From an uncultured Clostridia bacterium (GTDB taxonomy: Bacteria; Bacillota; Clostridia; TANB77; CAG-508), in the NCBI GenBank assembly GCA_949388605.1, contig CASKJV010000005.1, positions 1-64,000 on the forward strand: a stretch of 64,000 bases of DNA, in the 5' to 3' direction. Positions within the stretch are counted from its first letter, which is position 1. Every line of letters begins with the position of its first letter. The notes under the pieces are model-generated. The model was not told the origin of the DNA. It saw nothing but the letters and a program-made list of their open reading frames with translations, and searched no databases. Below are positions 57,350 through 64,000 of this stretch, piece by piece. The translations under genes and the position numbers were made by a program.

Positions 57350-58823
57350 CTATTCTTCATACCCTAATAATTTTGGTTCACAAGTTAAATTTATACCTAA
57401 ACTTTTTAATACTTTTTGCTCTGTTGTAGAAATAATATATGAACTATGAGCTTCTAATCCTCTTAATTTATCAAAAACTTCAAATGTTTTTTCTATAATT
57501 GGATTGGTTTTAGAACATATACTTAATGCTATTAAAACTTCTGGTAAATTTAATGAATAATTCCTTTTATATGATGTTTTTTGTTTTAAACTTAAAATAG
57601 ATTCCAAAACTGATGGTGATAGTAAATATACATCATCAGGTATTCCAGAAATTTCTTTTATAGTATTTATTAATAATGCACTTGAAGCACTTAATAATTC
57701 TGATTCTTTACCTGTTATTATTTTTCCATTTTCTAACATTATAGCTACTGTATTTACATTTTCTTTTTCTGACTTTTCTAAAGCATACTTTACAATTTCT
57801 CTATCATAAATTGTAATTCCAATATTATTCATTAACTTTTTGATGGTTTCTACTGTTTCTCCATTTCCTATTCCTTTTTTATAATCACATAAACTTGCAT
57901 AATATCTTCTTATTATTTCCATCTTAGCAGCCTTTCCGAGCCACTTCATCATTAATTATACATTTACTAATCATATTTACTCCCATATCAGTAGGAGATT
58001 TGTATATGTCCATTCCTGTTATTTTATTTAAGATGTTTTTTAAAATTGGAAATGCTGAAATATCTCTATTATAATTTACGGCCTTTATATTATATTCTTC
58101 TAGATGAAAAGAATCTATCATATTTATATCACCTAAATCTGCTGTTGCAGCTTCATATGATATATTTACTGGATGCATAAGTGGTAAATCCCAAACAGGA
58201 AATGTTTCAAATTTGGCATATCCAGATTTTATCCCTCTTTTATATTCATGATACAATTGTGACAAACAAGTTCCAAGTTTTCCACTATTTGGTCCTGGAG
58301 CTGTAACAACAACTAGTTTTTTTGTTGTCTCTATATATGGATTTTTACCATATCCTTCTTCACTTGCAATTGTTTGAACATCATCTGGATATCCTTTTGT
58401 AGGAGCATGTAAATATACTTTTATATTTTTGCTTTCTAAAGTTTGTTTTAATTTTTCAACACCTTCTTGACCAGTATACATTGTAATTACAACACTATTA
58501 ATTGAAATTTTTAGTTTTGAAATATTTTCAATTAGTCTCAAAAGTTCAACATCATATCCAATTCCATAGTCTGCTCTTATCTTATTTTTTTGTATGTTAT
58601 TTGCATTTATACAGAAAATTATTTCCAAATTTTCATTAAATTCTTGCAAAAGTTTTATTTTAGCATCTGGATTAAATCCTGGTAATACTCTACTTGCATT
58701 ATAATCATCAAAAATTTTCCCTCCAAATTCCAAATACAATTTATTGTCAAACATTTGTATTCTTTCTTCGATTTTCTCTTTTTGAATTTTTAAATATTTT
58801 TCATTATCAAAAGCTAATTCCAT
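57350..58823 (-). CDS. DUF1846 protein, needs +1 frameshift
   Basis: The first part (LAFDNEKYLKIQKEKIEERI, LYLEFGGKIFDDYNASRVLP, VVTAPGPNSGKLGTCLSQLY, AATADLGDINMIDSFHLEEY) and the second part (KMEIIRRYYASLCDYKKGIG, ELLSASSALLINTIKEISGI, GLEAHSSYIISTTEQKVLKS) are the two halves of one DUF1846 protein. After Ala295 the 0-frame reads CGG and ends four residues on. Skipping the C at 57938 reads GGA and joins the halves without a gap, to 490 residues. It is the third gene here with this shift. The function of DUF1846 is unknown. RBS GTAGGAGAAGAA. Confidence 0.9.
57935..57938 (-). other. Putative four-base codon CGGA in the DUF1846 gene
   Basis: On the minus strand GAA GTG GCT CGGA AAG GCT GCT. 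Skipping C gives VA-G-KAAKMEIIRRYY, which aligns without gaps with the family region before EIIRRYY. Confidence 0.7.
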
Positions 58824-58857
58824 TTCTTCTCCTACTTTCTAAATTAATTATTTCAAA

Positions 58858-58940
58858 AGAACAAAAAAGCCTGTTTTAAAGTACTCAAATATTTTAAAAT
58901 TTAATTGACTCATCTTTGTTCACGTGCCAAATTTTACTTT
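58858..58940. repeat. Decayed copy of the three-hairpin repeat
   Basis: GAACAAAA at the left, AAAGTACTCAAATATTTTAA, and TTTGTTCACGTGCCAAATTT at the right are recognisable. The inner stem and hairpin 3 are lost. It lies between the DUF1846 start and the rlmB terminator. Confidence 0.5.
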
Positions 58941-58982
58941 GTTTTTTCTCTTTTTAAGAGAAAATTATTACAAAAAACAAAA

Positions 58983-59020
58983 AAGCAGATTTAAAAAAAG
59001 GGTTTTTTTTTAATCTGCTT
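58983..59020 (-). terminator. Terminator after rlmB
   Basis: AAGCAGATT and AATCTGCTT with an A/T-rich inner stem, and TTTTTTG following on the minus strand. Confidence 0.75.
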
Positions 59021-59081
59021 CGATTTATTTCTTTTGATGTAAATATTTTAACATTTACGAAATTTAAATGCAAGTACTTTT

Positions 59082-60110
59082 TTACATTCTTTGTTTTACT
59101 GCTTCATAAATTACTATTCCTGCTGATACAGATGCATTTAGTGAAGTAATATTTCCTTTCATTGGTATTTTTATTAATAAATCAGAGTTTTCTTTTACAA
59201 GTTTACTCATTCCATATCCTTCACTACCAATAATTATAGCTAATGGTCCTTTTAAATCTTGATTATAATATAAAGTATCTGCATTTCCATCAGTTCCAAT
59301 TATCCAAACTCCTGATTCTTTTAATTTTCTTATAGTTTCATTTAAATTATTTACTCTAGCAATCTTCATATAAGTAGTTGCACCAGTAGAAACTTTTGTT
59401 ACTGTACTATTTACTGCAACATTTCTTCTTTTGGGAATTATTATACCATGAATTCCTGCTGTCTCTGCAGTTCTTATTATTGATCCAAAATTATGTGGAT
59501 CTTCTATACCATCTAATATTAAAATAAATGGATCTTCATTTTTACTTCTTGCGTCATCTAAAATATCTTCAATTTCACAATAATTAAATGGAGGAACAAC
59601 AGCAACAATTCCTTGATGATTTTCTGCCATTTGATCTAATTTAGATTTATCAACTTCTACTAATACAATTCTAGTTTCTTTTGCTTTAGCAATAATTTCA
59701 TTTATTGAACCATGCTTTTCACCACGTTCAACATAAATTTTATTTATATCTTTTTCTGATTTTAATAATTCAAGAACTGCATTTCTTCCAGCAACAATGT
59801 CATCATAAGAATTTTCATCTGATTGATCTCTGTTTTGTCTTCTATCTTCAGCATTCTGTCTTCTATCTTCTGGAAGTCTTCTTTCAATAAATCTTCTATC
59901 TGTTATAGAGCGTCTTTCTCCAATTCTTCTATCAAATTCTGCTCTTTCAGCCCCTCTTCTATCAATTTTTCTTCTATCTTCAATTCTTCGTTCATCTTGT
60001 CTTCTTTCATCTTCTCTTCTTTGCTTTTTTCTTCTGTCTTCATTATTATTTGCTTTTTCTCTAGAAATTCTTGCTTGTCTACTTCTTTTATCTCTATAAC
60101 TTTCTCTCAT
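59082..60110 (-). CDS. rlmB: 23S rRNA 2'-O-methyltransferase (RlmB/TrmH family) with Arg/Asp-rich N-terminus
   Basis: 342 residues. Residues 105-342 are a SPOUT methyltransferase: IVAGRNAVLELLKSEKDINK (substrate-binding domain), LDGIEDPHNFGSIIRTAETA (motif 1), IIGSEGYGMSKLVKENSDLL (motif 2) and IPMKGNITSLNASVSAGIV (motif 3). It probably methylates G2251 of 23S rRNA. Residues 1-100 are a low-complexity run built from RRxxDRR/ERR units, absent in the typical enzyme, and may bind RNA. RBS AAAAGGAGAAATAAA. Confidence 0.88.
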   Translation of the reverse strand: MRESYRDKRSRQARISREKANNNEDRRKKQRREDERRQDERRIEDRRKIDRRGAERAEFDRRIGERRSITDRRFIERRLPEDRRQNAEDRRQNRDQSDENSYDDIVAGRNAVLELLKSEKDINKIYVERGEKHGSINEIIAKAKETRIVLVEVDKSKLDQMAENHQGIVAVVPPFNYCEIEDILDDARSKNEDPFILILDGIEDPHNFGSIIRTAETAGIHGIIIPKRRNVAVNSTVTKVSTGATTYMKIARVNNLNETIRKLKESGVWIIGTDGNADTLYYNQDLKGPLAIIIGSEGYGMSKLVKENSDLLIKIPMKGNITSLNASVSAGIVIYEAVKQRM

Positions 60111-60155
60111 TTTATTTCTCCTTTTATATATTATATAAAATTAAATTATTTAATT

Positions 60156-60219
60156 TAACATACGTACAAAAATGGTCAATAATGTCTATTAACTAACATA
60201 TGCGATTAATAATTGATTA
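60156..60219 (-). repeat. REP-like palindrome, degenerate, after lepA
   Basis: Minus strand TAATCAATTATTAATCGCAT, TTAGTTAATAGACATTATTG, and TACGTATGTTAAA. It starts at the lepA stop codon, as the other REP copies do at theirs. Confidence 0.55.
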
Positions 60220-62031
60220 TTCTTCATCATCCAATTTTAATACTGCTAAAAATGCTTCTTGTGGTACTTCTACATTTCCTATTTGACGCATCTTCTTTTT
60301 ACCTTTTTTCTGTTTTTCTAATAATTTTTTCTTTCTTGTAATATCTCCACCATAACATTTAGCTAAAACATCTTTTCTCATTGCAGAAATTGTTTCTCTT
60401 GCAATTATCTTTCCTGCTACTACTGCTTGAATTGGTATTTCAAATAATTGCCTTGGTATAACTTTTTTTAGTTTTTCTGCCATCTTTCTTCCTCTATCAT
60501 AAGCTGAATCTTTATGCACAATAAATGAAAGCGCATCTACTGGTTCATTATTTATATGTAAATCTAATTTTACTAAATCTGCTCTCCTATTTTCTTTAAA
60601 TTCATAATCAACTGATGCATATCCTTTAGTCTTTGATTTTATTGTATCAAAAAAATCATATATAATCTCATTTAATGGCATATCATATTTTAATGTTACT
60701 CTTGTTTCATCAAGATATTTCATATCTATATAAGTACCTCTACGTTCTTGACAAACTTTCATAACATTTCCTACAAAATCTTTTGGTATCATTATTTCAA
60801 CATCCATTATAGGTTCTTCCATATAACTAATCTCTGTTGTAGGTGGTAAATCTGTAGGATTATATAGTTCAATAACTTCTCCATCTGTTTTATGAATTTG
60901 GTAAATAACTGAAGGTGATGTTGTAATTAATCCAATATCAAATTCTCTTTCTAATCTTTCAATTACTATTTCTAAATGCAGTAGTCCTAAGAATCCACAT
61001 CTAAATCCAAATCCAAGTGCTGCTGAAGTTTCAGGTTCATAATTTAAAGCAGCATCATTTAATTTCAATTTTTCTAAAGCTTCTTTTAATGGTTCATATT
61101 CACTACCATCTATTGGGTACATTCCACAATAAACCATCGAATTAGCTGTTTTATATCCAGGAAGTGCTTCTTTTGCTGGTTTATTTTTTAATGTGATTGT
61201 ATCACCAACATGTAAATCTGATACAGTTTTTACGCTTGCTGCAATATATCCAACTTCTCCTGCTCCTAAACAATCTGTAGGAATATAAGCACCTGCTCCA
61301 AAATATCCTACTTCTGTAACTGTAAATACTTTTCCAGTAGCCATAAATAAAATTTCATCATTAGCTTTTACAACTCCATTTTTTATTCTTACATAACTTA
61401 AAGCACCTTTATAATTATCATAATATGAATCAAATATTAATGCTTGAAGTTCGCTATCTATACTACCATTTGGAGCTGGAATATCTGTAACAATTCTTTC
61501 TAGAACTTCTTCTACATTTAAACCTGTTTTAGCTGAAATACATGGAGCATCCATTGCAGGAATTCCTATTATATCTTCAATTTCTTTTTTTACTTCATCT
61601 GGTCTTGCATTTGGTAAATCAACTTTATTTATAACAGGTAAGATTTCTAAATTATCATCTAAAGCTAAGTATACATTTGCCAAAGTTTGTGCTTCAACTC
61701 CTTGTGTACTATCTACTACTAGTATTGCACCTTCACATGCTGCTAAACTTCTAGATACTTCATAGTTAAAATCAACATGTCCAGGAGTATCAATTAAATT
61801 AAATTCATATATTTCTCCATTTTTAGCAGTATAATTCATTTTTACAGCTTGAGATTTTATTGTAATTCCTCTTTCTTTTTCTATATCCATATTATCTAAA
61901 ACTTGTGATTCCATTTCTCTTTTAGATAATACTCCTGTCATCTCAATTATTCTGTCTGCTAATGTAGATTTTCCATGATCTATATGTGCAATTATACTAA
62001 AATTTCTAATGTTTTTTTGCTTATCTTGCAT
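60217..62031 (-). CDS. lepA: Elongation factor 4 (LepA)
   Basis: A 604-residue GTPase. [16 protein letters not shown] is the P-loop, the switch region is [33 protein letters not shown] and NKVDLPNA follow, and the C-terminal domain ends in [20 protein letters not shown]. LepA back-translocates stalled ribosomes. RBS AAGGAGACAAT. Its stop touches a REP-like element. Confidence 0.98.
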   Translation of the reverse strand: MQDKQKNIRNFSIIAHIDHGKSTLADRIIEMTGVLSKREMESQVLDNMDIEKERGITIKSQAVKMNYTAKNGEIYEFNLIDTPGHVDFNYEVSRSLAACEGAILVVDSTQGVEAQTLANVYLALDDNLEILPVINKVDLPNARPDEVKKEIEDIIGIPAMDAPCISAKTGLNVEEVLERIVTDIPAPNGSIDSELQALIFDSYYDNYKGALSYVRIKNGVVKANDEILFMATGKVFTVTEVGYFGAGAYIPTDCLGAGEVGYIAASVKTVSDLHVGDTITLKNKPAKEALPGYKTANSMVYCGMYPIDGSEYEPLKEALEKLKLNDAALNYEPETSAALGFGFRCGFLGLLHLEIVIERLEREFDIGLITTSPSVIYQIHKTDGEVIELYNPTDLPPTTEISYMEEPIMDVEIMIPKDFVGNVMKVCQERRGTYIDMKYLDETRVTLKYDMPLNEIIYDFFDTIKSKTKGYASVDYEFKENRRADLVKLDLHINNEPVDALSFIVHKDSAYDRGRKMAEKLKKVIPRQLFEIPIQAVVAGKIIARETISAMRKDVLAKCYGGDITRKKKLLEKQKKGKKKMRQIGNVEVPQEAFLAVLKLDDEE

Positions 62032-62100
62032 ATTGTCTCCTTATTTTTTATATAATTTATAAATATTTTTTATTTAGAGATTACACTTTCAAAATATATA

Positions 62101-63897
62101 TTATCTTGAAGTATCATCCTCTCCTTTATTTTGGGATTTATTCGTTCCTGCTTTCAAATTTTCTATTTGTAAAATTTGAGAACTTACATCTTCTTTATAC
62201 TTATCTAAATTGTTTTGTATTTTTACTTCTTTTCTTCCTTGTTTTATTTTGTTAATTGCTAAATTAGTATAATAATCAGTTTTTGTATACTTTCCATTTT
62301 CTCCAAAATCTAATTTAGTTGAATTTCTATTTTTAAATTTAGTAATAATATTTCTAAATGGATTTGTAAATTTATTCACAAATTCTTTTATTATATTTAA
62401 TTTATTTTTTTGTAACGCTTTTTGCTCTATTAATTTATTTATTACTGGTAGTTCTACTGTTGACAGTTCATCATCTATCATTGGTGATTCTGATACCTTT
62501 TTGGGATTCTCCACAATTACTAATTCTTCTGTTTGTTTTGTATCATACAATCCATTTTCTTTCATATAATTTGTAAATATTCTATCTAAAACAATTACAA
62601 CAGATTCGTTATCCCAAGTTTTTCCATTATCAAAGTCCTCTTTCATTACATAATTGCTAATTGTCATATCAAGAGTTCTGTCAGATATATTACTATCAAC
62701 AATGTTTTCTACTTCAATTCCATATTCTTTTAATAATGGAATATATTCTAATAAATCTCCTTTTTTAGCAATATTAGTAAATTCTTTTATTCTTTCACTA
62801 TCTTTTATTTTGTAACCTTGTTTTGCTAATATTTCTAATCCTACAATTTGATTCATCATTTTAGTTTTAATTATTTCTGTTTTGCTAATTATTCTTTTGG
62901 CTACTCCATGTTCAATATCTCCATACCATTCAAATTCTGATAAAGAATCTTGCATTATTTTATCGATTTTTTTATATCTATATACTAAATGGGAAATATC
63001 TTTCAAAGATACTTCTGTTTCAATATTGGCAATTTGCATTTCAGCAAGACAAAAAATATTCTTGTATAAATTTATTAAACTTTCTTCAATTAATTCTTTG
63101 TCCATTTCTATTTGAATTGCGGTTTTTCCCTCACCAGAATAATATGATATATTATATACAACATCTAAGCATGATTCTATATTTTCTAGTATATCATGAC
63201 TTTCTTGTTTTTCTATAATAGTGTCTGGAAATTGAGAATAAAAAACAGTCATTAACTCATCTCTATTTTGAATACCTGCTCGCAAAAGTTCTTTTTCAGT
63301 AGTTCCTATACTTGCAGATAGCATATTAGTTAAAAATGTTAAATTTGGATATCCATTAGTATTTCTTCTATATTTTTGAGCATCTTCAGAAGTTCTTGAT
63401 GTAGATGCTCTATCAGCTGCTGTTTCTACAAAAATTTCATCTAATGCTGTTCCTTTCCATTCATCTTCTATTGGATCATAATATGATAATCCTTGATAAG
63501 GATGTCTATACTCAATAGCATGATAACATTCATGAGTTAATGTTTGAAAAATTCTTTCTCCAAAATCCTGTATTGATGCTGTTTTTTTTAATTCATTAAA
63601 ATAATCTTGATTAATTCTTATACAACATTCTGCTGGTATATATACTCCCATAATCCTTGATGTTTTACCTACCTTTAAGTTTGAAGCAAATTCAATCTTT
63701 TTAATATTATTACAAAAATACGATAATTCTTCTGCAATATGTTCATTAGAAAAATTAAATTCATATGCTCTTCTTTGAAATATTTCCTCTAATATTATCG
63801 CAAAATTTCCATATTGTTCTTTTGTTATGTATTGTTTTATAATTTCTTCCAAGTCTTTATTATAATAGTTTTTTTCATTATTAATAGATTTTTTCAT
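62101..63897 (-). CDS. Unknown protein with zinc metallopeptidase-like motif
   Basis: 598 residues. An HEXXH motif in TLTHECYHAIEYR is near residue 123, followed about 35 residues later by LDEIFVETAADRAS, a plausible third-ligand glutamate helix, so the N-terminal 200 residues look like a gluzincin-type peptidase. The remainder is helical with a basic C-terminal tail (KFVNKFTNPFRNI). No signal peptide or transmembrane helix is clear, so it may be an intracellular or phage-derived factor. RBS AAGGAAAGAAATT. It lies next to lepA without an obvious shared function. Confidence 0.65.
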   Translation of the reverse strand: MKKSINNEKNYYNKDLEEIIKQYITKEQYGNFAIILEEIFQRRAYEFNFSNEHIAEELSYFCNNIKKIEFASNLKVGKTSRIMGVYIPAECCIRINQDYFNELKKTASIQDFGERIFQTLTHECYHAIEYRHPYQGLSYYDPIEDEWKGTALDEIFVETAADRASTSRTSEDAQKYRRNTNGYPNLTFLTNMLSASIGTTEKELLRAGIQNRDELMTVFYSQFPDTIIEKQESHDILENIESCLDVVYNISYYSGEGKTAIQIEMDKELIEESLINLYKNIFCLAEMQIANIETEVSLKDISHLVYRYKKIDKIMQDSLSEFEWYGDIEHGVAKRIISKTEIIKTKMMNQIVGLEILAKQGYKIKDSERIKEFTNIAKKGDLLEYIPLLKEYGIEVENIVDSNISDRTLDMTISNYVMKEDFDNGKTWDNESVVIVLDRIFTNYMKENGLYDTKQTEELVIVENPKKVSESPMIDDELSTVELPVINKLIEQKALQKNKLNIIKEFVNKFTNPFRNIITKFKNRNSTKLDFGENGKYTKTDYYTNLAINKIKQGRKEVKIQNNLDKYKEDVSSQILQIENLKAGTNKSQNKGEDDTSR

Positions 63898-63926
63898 AAT
63901 TTCTTTCCTTGTTTTAAATTTATTAA

Positions 63927-64000
63927 TTATCTATCTATATCTAAACTTTTTGGTGGCTGTGCATATTTTCTTAATAAATTAATTTCAGGATTATTATCTA
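63927..64000 (-). CDS. C-terminal end of a gene cut by the window edge
   Basis: The last 23 codons read DNNPEINLLRKYAQPPKSLD then IDR and stop. The start lies outside the window. Too short for a family call; the distance to the metallopeptidase-like gene (29 bases) suggests one operon. Confidence 0.55.
   Translation of the reverse strand, partial: DNNPEINLLRKYAQPPKSLDIDR

Overview
The window comes from a very AT-rich (low-G+C) Gram-positive bacterium, most likely an uncultured gut-type member of the Clostridia (Bacillota). Evidence: AGGAGG-type ribosome binding sites, a Firmicutes core-gene order (ylxM-ffh-rpsP-khpA-rimM-trmD-rplS; sepF-divIVA-rsmD; mutL-miaA; tsaE-tsaB-rimI), a yybP-ykoY riboswitch and a CIRCE-type operator. 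Nearly all genes lie on the minus strand; the exceptions are a PHP-domain gene, an MBL-fold gene, ispD and a 41-residue cysteine-rich protein.

Layout. 1-52: end of an IS whose second copy lies at 23.26-24.42 kb. 0.3-5.5 kb: polysaccharide deacetylase, then a riboswitch-led alpha/beta hydrolase and P-type cation ATPase. 5.6-12.0 kb: a 700-residue unknown gene between direct repeats, a PHP hydrolase, a surface protein and a DapB-like dehydrogenase. 12.3-20.6 kb: Lon-like protease, t6A genes, two coaD paralogues, RNase Z-like MBL protein, ispD and a transferred glycosyltransferase. 20.8-29.5 kb: accessory island with a KAP NTPase, two DpnII-type endonuclease remnants, the IS, a DUF2806-like protein, three tRNA-Gly genes and a two-gene membrane/soluble module sharing a motif. 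29.6-36.7 kb: translation and secretion core genes and radA. 36.7-43 kb: a RAYT transposase between REP palindromes, GH15 hydrolase, beta-CASP RNase. 43-64 kb: ftsK, division genes, mutL/miaA, groESL, DUF1846, rlmB, lepA and a metallopeptidase-like protein.

The strongest unusual signal is a possible native four-base decoding system. Three genes (trmD, radA, DUF1846) each need a +1 shift, and in all three it falls on a codon ending in T followed by CGG. Skipping the C makes the next codon GGA or GGT (Gly), and in TrmD and RadA a glycine is the conserved residue at that place. In my manual scan, in-frame CGG is otherwise absent from the resident-looking genes, apart from the last codon of ftsK inside a REP element. 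It occurs as ordinary Arg only in two compositionally foreign genes (coaD2 and the glycosyltransferase). The same window carries a divergent tRNA-Gly whose anticodon loop reads CTTCCGA, so that bases 34-37 (UCCG) can pair with CGGA. TrmD itself makes m1G37, the modification that suppresses +1 slippage, so a feedback loop is conceivable.

Two dispersed repeat families fill many intergenic gaps. One is a three-hairpin element with compensatory stem changes. The other is a REP palindrome, found at both ends of the RAYT gene and directly at the stop codons of other genes.
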